Shown here: positions 9,806 through 17,257 of the stretch, piece by piece
How positions within the stretch are numbered: the first letter of the stretch is position 1
Layout of the letters: each line of letters begins with the position of its first letter
Assembly (NCBI RefSeq): GCF_007828865.1
Contig: NZ_VIVK01000001.1
Location: 1,736,001-1,800,000, forward strand
Origin: Kribbella amoyensis
GTDB lineage: Bacteria > Actinomycetota > Actinomycetes > Propionibacteriales > Kribbellaceae
Direction: 5' to 3'
DNA length: 64,000 nucleotides
Notes under the pieces: model-generated
What the model was told of the DNA's origin: nothing
The model's database searches: none
Seen by the model: only the letters and a program-made list of their open reading frames with translations
Program-made: the position numbers and the translations under genes

Positions 9806-10779
9806 TGACCAACCGCGCGAGGCCGACATGGCCTGATGGGGCTGCGGACAACGCGAAGACCCAGTCGCCCCAGGGCGGCAACGGGAAAGCGCCGTCCACC
9901 CCACCGGCCGCACCGACCTCCAACGGTCGTAGCAACAACGGGCGGGCGAACGGCTCTCAGCCGCGTCCCGCCCAAAACGGCCAGCAGTCCGCCGACTTCC
10001 GCCCGCAGCAGCGCCCGGCGAACCAGGGCGGCCCGTCCAAGCCGACGCGGCCGCCGCAGCAACCCCCGGTACGCCCTGCCGCGCAGCAGCCGGGCGGCGG
10101 ACACCCGGGCGCCACGGCCAACCCGGGTCAGTCGAGCCCGAGTACGCCGGGGCGGCCGGAGCCACGGTTCCCGGCCGGTTCGCCGAGCCAGGGCCAGCCG
10201 GCGCAGGGGTACGGGCAGGTCGGCAAGGTGTCGGCTCCGTCCGCGGCGCCGAAGCAGGCCAAGACGGCCGACTCCTTCGGCGACCGGGTGACCGCGGCGA
10301 AGCAGGCGGTGCTCGACAAGGCGGCCGCGGTGAAGGAAGCCGCGAGCGCCGAGAAGGACAAGCCGCAGGCCGCCGCCGAGAGCGCGCCGCGTCCGACGTC
10401 GCGCGGCCAGGTCCGCAAGGCCCGGCTGCGGTTGTCGAGGCTGGATCCGTGGTCGGTGATGAAGACCTCGTTCCTGCTCTCCATCGCGTTCGGCATCGTG
10501 CTCTGGGTGGCCGTGTTCATCGTCTGGTCGGCGATCGGCGCGGCCGGCGTCTTCGACAACATCAACAACACGGTGTCCGAGGTCCTGGGCACCCCGTCGG
10601 CCGAGCCGTTCCGGATCGAGAACTACATCAACACCGGCAAGGTGATGGGCTTCACCACCCTGCTGGCGTGTGCGGACGTGTTGATCATCACCGCGCTCGC
10701 GACGCTCGGATCGTTCCTCTACAACATCGCGGCGACCCTGCTGGGCGGCCTCGAAGTCACGCTGGCATCGGAGGACTGA
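9805..10779 (+). CDS. DUF3566 membrane protein
   Basis: 324 aa. The first 210 residues are disordered and rich in Pro, Gln, Asn and Ala, with an Ala/Lys helix near 155-190 (DRVTAAKQAVLDKAAAVKEAA). The DUF3566 domain is C-terminal, starting at RKARLRLSRLDPWSVMKTSFLLSIAFG, with two membrane segments (about 222-250 and 285-312). DUF3566 genes follow gyrA throughout actinobacteria; their role is unknown, with a link to division or chromosome biology often supposed. The start overlaps the gyrA stop (TGATG), so translation is coupled. Confidence 0.88.
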   Translation: MTNRARPTWPDGAADNAKTQSPQGGNGKAPSTPPAAPTSNGRSNNGRANGSQPRPAQNGQQSADFRPQQRPANQGGPSKPTRPPQQPPVRPAAQQPGGGHPGATANPGQSSPSTPGRPEPRFPAGSPSQGQPAQGYGQVGKVSAPSAAPKQAKTADSFGDRVTAAKQAVLDKAAAVKEAASAEKDKPQAAAESAPRPTSRGQVRKARLRLSRLDPWSVMKTSFLLSIAFGIVLWVAVFIVWSAIGAAGVFDNINNTVSEVLGTPSAEPFRIENYINTGKVMGFTTLLACADVLIITALATLGSFLYNIAATLLGGLEVTLASED

Positions 10780-10790
10780 GGACCCCGGAT

Positions 10791-10834
10791 CCGGTTCCGA
10801 TCACCTCCCCGGTGAGGCCGATCGGAACCGGTTT
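10791..10834 (+). terminator. terminator of the gyrB-gyrA-DUF3566 operon
   Basis: A perfect 12-bp stem (CCGGTTCCGATC at 10791-10802 with GATCGGAACCGG at 10820-10831) is followed by TTT, 12 nt after the DUF3566 stop. The loop itself contains a small CACC/GGTG stem. Confidence 0.75.
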
Positions 10835-10887
10835 GGGAACCAGGGCCAGAGTGCGGTAATCTCTCCCGGGTTCGAACCCCGCAACGC

Positions 10888-10961
10888 GGGCCTATAGCTC
10901 AGACGGTTAGAGCGCTGCCCTGATAAGGCAGAGGTCACTGGTTCAAGTCCAGTTAGGCCCA
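10888..10961 (+). tRNA. tRNA-Ile (anticodon GAT)
   Basis: A 74-nt cloverleaf: acceptor GGGCCTA/TAGGCCC, D stem GCTC/GAGC, anticodon stem CTGCC/GGCAG with loop CTGATAA (GAT at 10922-10924), T arm ACTGG-TTCAAGT-CCAGT, discriminator A. No encoded CCA (the following bases are CCC). Position downstream of gyrA is the usual actinobacterial one. Confidence 0.97.
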
Positions 10962-10997
10962 CCCAACTCATGATCGACGCCGATCCGAGGAGTCCCG

Positions 10998-11129
10998 GTG
11001 CTGAAGAAGATTCTGCTGGTACTGCTGGCGAGCATCGGTGGATACTTCGCGTACAAGAAGACCCAGCAGGCCCGCGCCGAGCAGGACCTCTGGGCCGAGG
11101 CCGTCGACCCGGTCACCCCGGGCCGCTGA
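10998..11129 (+). CDS. DLW-39 family protein
   Basis: 43 aa, below usual gene-finding size. GTG 10998 follows GAGGAGTCCC. The sequence has a hydrophobic N-terminus (KKILLVLLASIGGYFAY), a basic turn (KKTQQARAEQ) and the family hallmark DLW (QDLWAEAVDPV). DLW-39 proteins are named for this motif and are found in actinobacteria between the tRNA-Ile and tRNA-Ala genes after gyrA, exactly the position here. It is probably a single-span membrane microprotein; function unknown. Confidence 0.88.
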   Translation: MLKKILLVLLASIGGYFAYKKTQQARAEQDLWAEAVDPVTPGR

Positions 11130-11139
11130 AACCCCCCAC

Positions 11140-11215
11140 GGGGGCGTAGCTCAACTGGCAGAGCACTGCCTTTGCAAGGCAGGGGTTAGGGGTTCGAGTC
11201 CCCTCGTCTCCACCA
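11140..11215 (+). tRNA. tRNA-Ala (anticodon TGC) with encoded CCA
   Basis: 73 nt plus CCA (11213-11215). Acceptor GGGGGCG pairs with CGTCTCC (two G-T pairs); anticodon stem CTGCC/GGCAG with loop TTTGCAA (TGC at 11173-11175); T arm AGGGG-TTCGAGT-CCCCT. The last 15 bases (11201-11215) are the left copy of the target duplication made by the adjacent insertion element, so the mature tRNA sequence is preserved although an IS starts at the very next base. Confidence 0.96.
11201..11215. repeat. 15-bp target-site duplication, left copy
   Basis: CCCTCGTCTCCACCA, identical to 12551-12565 on the other side of the element. It is the 3' end of tRNA-Ala. If the element is taken to begin one base later the duplication becomes 16 bp; the terminal TGTG/CACA dinucleotides favour 15. 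Confidence 0.9.
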
Positions 11216-11224
11216 TGTGATCTC

Positions 11225-12460
11225 TCAGGACATACCGGACAGACCGGACCCCAGATTGGGGTCCGGTTTTCTGTTTTTGGGTGGTGGTCCTGGGGGTCGG
11301 CCGAGGGGTTGGTAGTCGCGGGTGGGGTCGAGTGTGAGTTCGCGGAGGAGTTCGCCGGTGGCGGCGTTGATGATGCGGATGTGGGGGTCGTCGACGAGCT
11401 TGAGGACGGGGGTTCGGGCGTGCTCGGTGCCGATGGGGATGTGGTGGAGGCGCCCGGCGCGGCGCAGGGTGAGTTTGCCGGCGGGGTCGGCGATGTCGTG
11501 GAGTACGCGGTAGTGGGTGTCGGTGGAGCGGTCGGTGCCGGGGCCGGTTTTGGGGCGGGCGTGGTAGGCGGTGGCCGGGGTCGCGCGGTGGGGCAGCGAT
11601 CGGTGCGGGCGTGCGTGGTTGTAGATCTGCACGAAGGTGTCGAGGAGTGCCTGGAGCTCGTCCAGGCCGGCGGGTTGTTGAGGTTGCGCGGCCAGCCAGT
11701 TCTTCATCGTCTGCTGGAATCGTTCCACCTTGCCGCAGGTCGTGGGGTGGTTGGGGCGGGAGTTCTTCTGGACGATGTCGAGGCGGCGTAGTTCGGTCTC
11801 CAGACCGTTACGTCCACCGCGGCCGCCGGCGAAGCGGGTGGTGTAGACGAAGCCGTTGTCGGTGAGTACCGAGGCGGGAAACCCCTGCTTGGCTGCGGTT
11901 TGCCTGAAGGTGTCGAGCACGATTCGGCCGGTGATGTGCCGGTGAGCCGAGACGTGCAGGGCGTAGCGGGAGTGGTCGTCGAGCCAGGTGATGGTCTCGG
12001 TGTCGGTGCCGTCGGCGAGTGGGTAGTGGGTGAAGTCGGATTGCCAGGTTTCATTGGGTTGTTCGGCCTCGAACCGCAGGTAGGAGCTCTTCGGGCGCTT
12101 CTTCGGCTGCGGAATCACCAGCCCTTGGCGGGTCAGGGTGCGAGCGATGGTGCTGACCGAGACCGTGACCTGGTGGTGGTGCCGTAGATGCCAGGCGATC
12201 GTGTCCGGACCCGCGTCCAGACCGGACTCGATCAGCTGTTTGCGGACCGTGATGATCAGATCGACCGTCGACTGCGGTATGGCGGTCGGGCTGGTCTTGG
12301 GCCGGCGTGACCGTGGCTCGAACGCCGCTTCGCCGTCGGTGCGGTAGCGGGTCAGCAGTTCGTAGACCCACGACCGGGCAACGCCGTAGGCGGCCGCGAC
12401 CTCGGCGACGCTGCGTCTTTCGATCTCGATCGCGGTAACAACCAGCCGGGCTTTGGACAC
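11225..12460 (-). CDS. IS481-family transposase
   Basis: 411 aa from GTG 12460. Two N-terminal helix-turn-helix segments (ERRSVAEVAAAYGVARSWVY; then TARTLTRQGL near residue 105) recognise the IS ends. The integrase-core catalytic triad is visible as D in WQSDFTHYP, D in SVLTDNGFVY and E in CGKVERFQQ. The C-terminal part carries the IS481-like RPHRSLPHRATPATAY segment. No frameshift or internal stop is seen, so the enzyme should be functional. The stop lies 9 bp from the left end of the element. Confidence 0.95.
   Translation of the reverse strand: MSKARLVVTAIEIERRSVAEVAAAYGVARSWVYELLTRYRTDGEAAFEPRSRRPKTSPTAIPQSTVDLIITVRKQLIESGLDAGPDTIAWHLRHHHQVTVSVSTIARTLTRQGLVIPQPKKRPKSSYLRFEAEQPNETWQSDFTHYPLADGTDTETITWLDDHSRYALHVSAHRHITGRIVLDTFRQTAAKQGFPASVLTDNGFVYTTRFAGGRGGRNGLETELRRLDIVQKNSRPNHPTTCGKVERFQQTMKNWLAAQPQQPAGLDELQALLDTFVQIYNHARPHRSLPHRATPATAYHARPKTGPGTDRSTDTHYRVLHDIADPAGKLTLRRAGRLHHIPIGTEHARTPVLKLVDDPHIRIINAATGELLRELTLDPTRDYQPLGRPPGPPPKNRKPDPNLGSGLSGMS
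11244..11278 (+). terminator. intrinsic terminator inside the left IS end, facing inward
   Basis: CCGGACCCC (11244-11252), loop AGATT, GGGGTCCGG (11258-11266), then TTTTCTGTTTTT. The T-tract is on the + strand, so it stops transcription coming from tRNA-Ala into the element, antisense to the transposase. It overlaps the last codons of the transposase gene. Confidence 0.8.
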
Positions 12461-12550
12461 AGCCGCAGCCTCGACGCCACTGCCACCAGACCCTCAGAAC
12501 CAGTCCGGTATGTCTTGAGAGATCTGTCCGGTATGTCCTGACGGAGCACA

Positions 12551-12565
12551 CCCTCGTCTCCACCA
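12551..12565. repeat. 15-bp target-site duplication, right copy
   Basis: CCCTCGTCTCCACCA, identical to 11201-11215. The bases that follow (TCACGTT, 12566-12572) are the original chromosomal continuation of tRNA-Ala. Confidence 0.9.
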
Positions 12566-12580
12566 TCACGTTTCCCGCAC

Positions 12581-12682
12581 TCAAGCCTCGATTCCCGGCA
12601 AGTGCGCCCGAGGCGCCGTCCTCGCCGGAGCTTCGTCCGGCAGGTTGATCGACAAGTGTTTGCAGCGGTAGCCCTTCGTCAT
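12581..12682 (-). other. possible remnant reading frame (33 codons) in the att-like interval
   Basis: ATG 12682 opens MTKGYRCKHLSINLPDEAPA, ending at TGA 12581-12583. Codon use is normal for the genome, but there is no recognisable family and no clear Shine-Dalgarno. It fills most of the interval between the two tRNA-Ala 3'-end copies, so it may be what is left of an integrated element's gene. Speculative. Confidence 0.25.
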
Positions 12683-12715
12683 GGCCGCATGGTTCCACAC
12701 GCCGACTCAGGGTTG

Positions 12716-12750
12716 AGGAGTTCGAGTTCGCTCGTCTCCACCATCACGTT
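12716..12750. repeat. second partial copy of the tRNA-Ala 3' half (att-like)
   Basis: The T arm, acceptor 3' strand and CCA of tRNA-Ala recur at 12716-12743 with three mismatches in 28 (AGGAG TTCGAGT TCGCT CGTCTCC ACCA), and the identity continues through TCACGTT, the flank that follows the IS copy at 12566-12572. CTCGTCTCCACCATCACGTT is therefore present exactly at 12553-12572 and 12731-12750. A duplicated tRNA 3' end 178 bp away is the pattern left by site-specific integration into a tRNA gene. Confidence 0.7.
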
Positions 12751-12758
12751 GCTGCAGT

Positions 12759-12829
12759 TCAGCGCCTGATCTGGGTCTTCGCCCGCTGCCAGCCGCGGCC
12801 GTCGACGATGAACGTCTCGAGTTCCTTCA
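12759..12829 (-). pseudogene. C-terminal gene fragment (about 23 codons)
   Basis: From GTG 12829 to TGA 12759 the minus strand reads VKELETFIVDGRGWQRAKTQ plus three residues, and the frame remains open a little further upstream with no start. It looks like the end of a longer protein whose upstream part is missing. No family recognised. Together with the 12581-12682 frame it makes this 370-bp stretch look like integration debris. Confidence 0.25.
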
Positions 12830-12873
12830 CCGTGTCAGCATCTCCACACCCCGGCTGAACCTCAACCCGAACA

Positions 12874-12910
12874 AGCAGGATGCGTATCGTCGCCCGATAC
12901 GCATCCTGCT
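12874..12910 (-). terminator. strong hairpin after the DHFR-like gene
   Basis: A perfect 16-bp inverted repeat (AGCAGGATGCGTATCG at 12874-12889, complement at 12895-12910) with a 5-nt loop, 11 nt beyond the stop codon at 12922. Likely terminator of the leftward gene, effective in both directions. Confidence 0.75.
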
Positions 12911-12921
12911 GGGTTGTGGGG

Positions 12922-13512
12922 CTACTTCTTGTGGTCGTAGGTGGTCCAGATGGCGCCGGAGTCGGAGGTGATGACGTCGGTGAGGGTCCAGGAGGACGGG
13001 TTGAGGCCGTCCTCGAAGTAGCGGATGCCGTTGCCGACGATTTCGGGGGCTACCTGGATCTCCAGGCGGTCGATCTCGTCCTCGGCGAGGAGCTGGGCCA
13101 GCAGGTCCTTGCTGGACATGACCCAGATGTCGCCGCCTTCCTGGGTGCGCAGCTCGCGGACGGTGTCGACGAGGGACGCCGTCGCGAGGCGGGAGTTGTT
13201 CCAGGGCGTCTCCGTGAGGGTGTGGGAGAAGACGACCTTCTCCACGTCGTCGAGGTACTTGGCGAACTCGCGGTCGCGCGGGTCCGCGTCGGCCATGTCG
13301 ATCACGGTCGGCCAGAAGCCGCCGAAGCCCTCGTAGTTGCCGCGGCCGAGGAGCGCGGTGCTGCTGCGCTGGGTCAACCGGATCAGCGAGTCGCGGCTCT
13401 GGTCGGTGATGGCGTGCGGCACGATCGGCGCCATGTCGCCCAGGCCACCCGGACCGGTGATCCGGCCGTCGAGGGAGACGGTCATGTTGGCGAAGACCTT
13501 GCGTTCGGACAT
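12922..13512 (-). CDS. dihydrofolate reductase / RibD C-terminal domain family reductase
   Basis: 196 aa from ATG 13512, with AGGAGG 7-12 nt upstream (CCAGGAGGAACAG). The family binds NAD(P)H and reduces pteridine- or riboflavin-precursor-like substrates. The N-terminal strand MTVSLDGRITG, the LLGRGNYEGFGGFWP segment and the C-terminal APEIVGNGIRYFED match the RibD_C/YyaP-like group. These stand-alone proteins are usually of unknown substrate, so neither folA nor ribD should be assumed. It is transcribed divergently from the large LuxR regulator, with a perfect 12-bp palindrome between them. Confidence 0.85.
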   Translation of the reverse strand: MSERKVFANMTVSLDGRITGPGGLGDMAPIVPHAITDQSRDSLIRLTQRSSTALLGRGNYEGFGGFWPTVIDMADADPRDREFAKYLDDVEKVVFSHTLTETPWNNSRLATASLVDTVRELRTQEGGDIWVMSSKDLLAQLLAEDEIDRLEIQVAPEIVGNGIRYFEDGLNPSSWTLTDVITSDSGAIWTTYDHKK

Positions 13513-13603
13513 CTGTTCCTCCTGGTTGATGGGCCGCTGACCGGCGCATTCGGTGATGACCACGAGTCTTCTCGGACGCGGACCCGGAAAGATCTGCCAG
13601 GTG

Positions 13604-13615
13604 GCCGATATCGGC
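13604..13615. promoter_or_regulatory. perfect 12-bp palindrome in the divergent promoter region
   Basis: GCCGATATCGGC lies between the DHFR-like gene (start 13512) and the LuxR gene (start 13665). Its symmetry and position make it a candidate operator; the binding protein is unknown. Confidence 0.35.
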
Positions 13616-13664
13616 GCCGGCAGTGGAGGATGTTGGCCATGATCGACCGCGGGGGACTGCGCTG

Positions 13665-16358
13665 ATGCCGACCTACGGCCTGCCGAGGTTCGGTACGAGC
13701 TTCGTGGGGCGTGCCGAGGACCTGGCCGGTACACGGGCCGCGCTCCGGGCCGGCCGGATGCTGACCTTGACGGGTCCGGGTGGGAGCGGCAAGACCCGGC
13801 TGGCCGCGACGGTCGGGGACGAAGCGCCCGCCGCCTGGCCCGACGGGGTGTGGTGGGTCGGCCTGGACGAGACCCGCGACGACGCTGCCGTAGACGTCGC
13901 GGTCGCCGGCGCGCTCGGGATCAGCGTGTCGCCCGGGGCGGAGCGGATCGCCATCATCAACGCCGCCGAGGGGGTCCGGGGCCTGCTGATCCTGGACAAC
14001 TGTGAACAGGTCCGCGCCGGGGTGGGCGGTCTCGTCGAGGAACTACTCGCGGCCGCACCGACGATCGCCGTACTGGGGACCAGCCGCACACCGGTCGGCG
14101 TACCGGGTGAACGTGTGCACCGCATCGGCCCGCTGACCCTGGAGGACGCGCTGCACCTGTTCGACGAGCGCGCCGACGCGATCGGGGCCTCGCGCCCTGG
14201 CCCGGGTGGGACGCGGTCGATCTGCGACCGCATCGACCGGCTGCCGCTCGCGTTGGAGCTGGCCGCCGGGTGGACGACCACCTTGTCCACCGAGGAGATC
14301 GTCGAACGTCTCGGCCGGCCGCTGGAACTGCTGGAGGATTCCGGGTCGCGTGCGCCGTATCGGCTGCGGAGTCTCGCGGGGTCGGTGCTGTGGAGCTACG
14401 AGTTGCTCGATGACGCTCATCGCGCGGTGTTCCGACGGCTCGCCGCCTTCCGGCGTGGGTTCACCGCCGACCTGGCGCAGGCCGTGTGCGCCGACGCCGA
14501 TCTCGGCCCCATGGACGTACTGCGCTGTCTGCGTGAGCTGGTCGACGCGTGCCTGGTGGTCGCCGATCCGGGGACAAGTCCGGCCCGTTTCTCGATGCTC
14601 GACGTCATCGCGGCGTTCGCCCAGGAACGGCTCGCCGAGTCCGGCGAGGAGGATGCGGTACGCCGACGCCACCTGGCCGCCTATCGCGTCGTGGTCGAGC
14701 GCCATGCGGCGTTGCGAGACGGGGACAAGGACGCGTGGCGGGTCGCGCTGGCGCCGGAGTACGCGAACCTGGTCGCGGCCGTCGAATGGGGAATCGCCGG
14801 CGACGGTCTTGTCGACGCGCGCGAACTCGCGATCGGGCTGGCGTGGTTCTGGCATTTGGAATCACGGCGTCCCGAGGGGATCTCGCTGCTGGCCCAGATC
14901 GTCCGGGCCGGGGTGGACGAACGATCGGCCGCTCAGGCGCGTGCCGAAGTCGCCTTGGCCCTGGTCGCCGACACCGCGGCACCGGGTACGAATGTCCGGA
15001 GCGCCCTGGCTCGCGCGGTGGAGGTCGCCACCGAGCACGACGACGATTCCACCGCTCGCGTGGCCCGGATCCTGCTCGCCCTCAGCGTCCTGGCCGACGA
15101 CCCGGAGCAAGCGCGGCAACTCGCTGTGGAGAACCGCGCCGCTGCCGCCGAGGTGGGTGACGTCTTCAACGAGTGCGCGTCACGGGTGTTGCTGGGCATC
15201 TTGCACTGCCTCGACGACGAGTACGCCGCGGGGCTCGAACACCTGACGCCGGCGGCTTCGACCTTGCGCGATCACGGGGACCGCGGGGTTGCCGCGACAG
15301 CCCTCGGGTACCAGGCCGTGGCTCACGCGCGGACCGGGTTCCTCGACCGAGGGATCGAGATCGCCCAGGAGGCGGTGGACTGCGCCCGGCCGTTGCACGA
15401 CCTGCACCGGATCGGCCAGGTGTCCGTCGTTCACGCGGAACTCCTCGCGTTGCGCGGGCGGATCGCCGACGCGTACGGGGCCATCGAAGCGATCAGCTCG
15501 CTCATCGAGCGGATCGACGGTCCGACACTCGTTCCGGGATGGGAGCTGACCCGGGCCCGTATCGCCGCCTGGGAAGGGGACCACGCCACCGCGATCGACT
15601 GGTGCCGGCGCGGCATCCGTCTCGCCGAACGCGGTGCCCTCGACTCACGGGTCAGCCTCGCCGAGACCCAGCTCGAACTCGCCTCCGCACTCCGGCTCAC
15701 CGGCGACGCCGAGCACGCCATGGCCGCGCTGTCCGAGGCGACGGCGGCCACCGATGGGACCAGCCGACCGCGCGTCCGGGCCGACGTGCTGGAGCAGGCC
15801 GCCTTCCTCACGTCCGACAACACCACCGCGTACTCCCGGCACCAAGAGGCGCTTCGTCTCCGGTCGGACGCCGGGTTGACGCTCGACGTGATCGACAGCC
15901 TGGAGAACATCGCGGCCCTGGCTCACTCACGGAGGACCGCCGAGTTCGCCGTCGTGCTCGCGACGGCCGCCCAGACCGCTCGCGCCGACCACGGTTACCT
16001 CGCTCGTCGGACTCCGCTCGATCCCCAACTGGAGAAGCTGATCGCGGACCCGGCCAATGACGAGGCGGTTCGTCAGGGAGCCAAGCTCGGCCTCGATGCC
16101 GTCGACCTCGCTCGCCGGATGCACGGTACGCGCGACCGCCCCGACACCGGGTGGGAAAGTCTCACCCCGACGGAGAACTCGGTTGTCGAGCTCGCCGCCG
16201 AGGGGCTGTCCAACCCGCAGATCGCCGATCGGCTGTTCATCTCGCGTGGCACCGTCAAGACGCATCTGGCGCACGCGTACCAGAAGCTCGGCATCGCCAA
16301 CCGCACCGAACTGGCCGCCGCGTTCCACGCCCGGAACACGCCCGACGCCGTCGGCTGA
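13665..16358 (+). CDS. large ATP-binding LuxR-family transcriptional regulator
   Basis: 897 aa from ATG 13665. An N-terminal AAA/STAND-type NTPase has Walker A GPGGSGKT (about residue 33) and Walker B GLLILDNCEQ, followed by SRTPVGVPGE typical of AfsR/SARP-related ATPases. A long helical middle (about 300-800) resembles TPR arrays (AEVALALVADTAAPG, ALGYQAVAHARTGFLDRGI). The C-terminal LuxR helix-turn-helix is clear: LTPTENSVVELAAEGLSNPQ then ISRGTVKTHLAHAYQKLG. Such proteins sense a ligand and regulate neighbouring genes; the adjacent divergent reductase is the natural candidate target. Ligand unknown. Confidence 0.9.
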   Translation: MPTYGLPRFGTSFVGRAEDLAGTRAALRAGRMLTLTGPGGSGKTRLAATVGDEAPAAWPDGVWWVGLDETRDDAAVDVAVAGALGISVSPGAERIAIINAAEGVRGLLILDNCEQVRAGVGGLVEELLAAAPTIAVLGTSRTPVGVPGERVHRIGPLTLEDALHLFDERADAIGASRPGPGGTRSICDRIDRLPLALELAAGWTTTLSTEEIVERLGRPLELLEDSGSRAPYRLRSLAGSVLWSYELLDDAHRAVFRRLAAFRRGFTADLAQAVCADADLGPMDVLRCLRELVDACLVVADPGTSPARFSMLDVIAAFAQERLAESGEEDAVRRRHLAAYRVVVERHAALRDGDKDAWRVALAPEYANLVAAVEWGIAGDGLVDARELAIGLAWFWHLESRRPEGISLLAQIVRAGVDERSAAQARAEVALALVADTAAPGTNVRSALARAVEVATEHDDDSTARVARILLALSVLADDPEQARQLAVENRAAAAEVGDVFNECASRVLLGILHCLDDEYAAGLEHLTPAASTLRDHGDRGVAATALGYQAVAHARTGFLDRGIEIAQEAVDCARPLHDLHRIGQVSVVHAELLALRGRIADAYGAIEAISSLIERIDGPTLVPGWELTRARIAAWEGDHATAIDWCRRGIRLAERGALDSRVSLAETQLELASALRLTGDAEHAMAALSEATAATDGTSRPRVRADVLEQAAFLTSDNTTAYSRHQEALRLRSDAGLTLDVIDSLENIAALAHSRRTAEFAVVLATAAQTARADHGYLARRTPLDPQLEKLIADPANDEAVRQGAKLGLDAVDLARRMHGTRDRPDTGWESLTPTENSVVELAAEGLSNPQIADRLFISRGTVKTHLAHAYQKLGIANRTELAAAFHARNTPDAVG

Positions 16359-16364
16359 TGGAAT

Positions 16365-16757
16365 CTAGGTCGCAGACTCCCACTCGACGTGGTCCGGTTC
16401 CGGATCGACGCTGAACCGGACCGCGTCGATCGTGGTCGAGCCGCTCAACCAGGCCTTGGAGATCCGGTGGCCGCCGTCCATCAGGCGCCCGTCCGACGAC
16501 AGGATCACCGGGTACCGGAGGTCGGCCTTCTGGATCCGGTCGGCATGCTCGGCGACCATCCGGCAGGTGACCGCGCGGCCGCCGAACCAGCAGTCCTCGT
16601 CGAACTCCCGGATGCTCTCGATCGGTACCGACTCGGTCGGAAGACCTTCCGCCAACTTCCAGAGCCGCTCGGTCAGGAAGAAAGCCCGGCCGCCAGGCAC
16701 AGGGCGAGAATGTCGTTCAACCATCCCAGCATGATCGCTGCCGCCGGGGTCTGTCAT
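16365..16757 (-). CDS. ParB-like domain protein
   Basis: 130 aa from ATG 16757, which overlaps the TGA of the upstream kinase-like gene by one base (TGATG). The middle carries a ParB/Srx-type pattern: VPIESIREFDEDCWFGG, then HADRIQKADLRYPVILSSDG, then RLMDGGHRISKAWLSG. DGGHR matches the DGxHR nucleotide-binding motif of the ParB nuclease/CTPase superfamily. It has no helix-turn-helix, so it is not a partition protein. It is the last gene of a HIT–kinase–ParB-like operon. Role unknown; nucleotide-linked chemistry is plausible from context. Confidence 0.75.
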   Translation of the reverse strand: MTDPGGSDHAGMVERHSRPVPGGRAFFLTERLWKLAEGLPTESVPIESIREFDEDCWFGGRAVTCRMVAEHADRIQKADLRYPVILSSDGRLMDGGHRISKAWLSGSTTIDAVRFSVDPEPDHVEWESAT

Positions 16758-17257
16758 CACTGTTCGCTGAGCCAGCGGGCTGCTTGGTGTGGGTGGGTGA
16801 AGTGGACGACCTCGGTGGTGGGGAGGTCTGTACGGGTTGTGAGGGCTTGGGCTTCCTGGTGGCGGGCTTGGTGGGAGGTCCAGGCCCAGCGGAGTGGGTG
16901 CGTCTCGTCTCGCCAGAGGGCTGCGGGGTTCGGGTGGTGGGCGCCGCTGGGGCGGCGGAGGAGTTCGACGGCGAGGGTTCGCTTCAGGACGCGCCACATC
17001 ACCAGGTGCTTCGGGTAGTCGAGGACGAGCACGGTGTCGGCGGCTCGGTAGATGAGGTCGTCCAGGTAGTACGGCGCCCCGTCCAGGATCCACCGCGACC
17101 GACCAGCCAACCCACCGAGCGCCTCCAGGTACTCGGCCGACCCCATCGGTCCGAGCCCATCCCGCTCGACCAACGGCAAGTCCGTACGAGCGGCCAACTC
17201 TCTCGCCAAGGTCGACTTCCCGCTACCAGCACACCCAACCACCACCACCCGCTTCAC
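16757..17257 (-). CDS. P-loop kinase (adenylate-kinase-like / FlaR family)
   Basis: 166 aa. Walker A is at the extreme N-terminus (VVVGCAGSGKST, residues 5-16), followed by a substrate-binding segment (LPLVERDGLGPMGSAEY) and a lid-like region with RVLKRTLAVELLRR and Arg-rich HPLRWAWTSH. This is the pattern of small adenylate-kinase-like proteins annotated as 'topology modulation protein', whose substrates are mostly unknown. The start overlaps the HIT stop by 4 bp (ATGA) and its stop overlaps the ParB-like gene, so the three proteins are made together. Confidence 0.85.
   Translation of the reverse strand: MKRVVVVGCAGSGKSTLARELAARTDLPLVERDGLGPMGSAEYLEALGGLAGRSRWILDGAPYYLDDLIYRAADTVLVLDYPKHLVMWRVLKRTLAVELLRRPSGAHHPNPAALWRDETHPLRWAWTSHQARHQEAQALTTRTDLPTTEVVHFTHPHQAARWLSEQ

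Larger units (their letters stand above)
11216..12550 (-). mobile_element. IS481-type insertion sequence, complete (1335 bp)
   Basis: Terminal inverted repeats of 28 bp match at 25 positions: left 11216-11243, right 12523-12550, sharing TCAGGACATACCGGACAGA. The right end, next to the transposase promoter, has a second copy of the end motif (GTCCGGTATGTCTTGA at 12503-12518 and GTCCGGTATGTCCTGA at 12526-12541), a likely tandem transposase site. One transposase gene fills the element. Flanking 15-bp direct repeats show a simple insertion event, and the near-identity of ends plus intact reading frame suggest it is recent or active. TGT…ACA ends, a single DDE transposase and long target duplications fit the IS481 family. 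Confidence 0.93.

Noticed and set aside
10861..10890. TTCGAACCCCGC just before tRNA-Ile, resembling a T loop
   Set aside because: No matching acceptor or anticodon stems upstream; chance similarity.
12716..12743. possible second tRNA gene
   Set aside because: Only the T arm and acceptor 3' strand are present; no D arm or anticodon stem precedes them. Treated as an att-like repeat.
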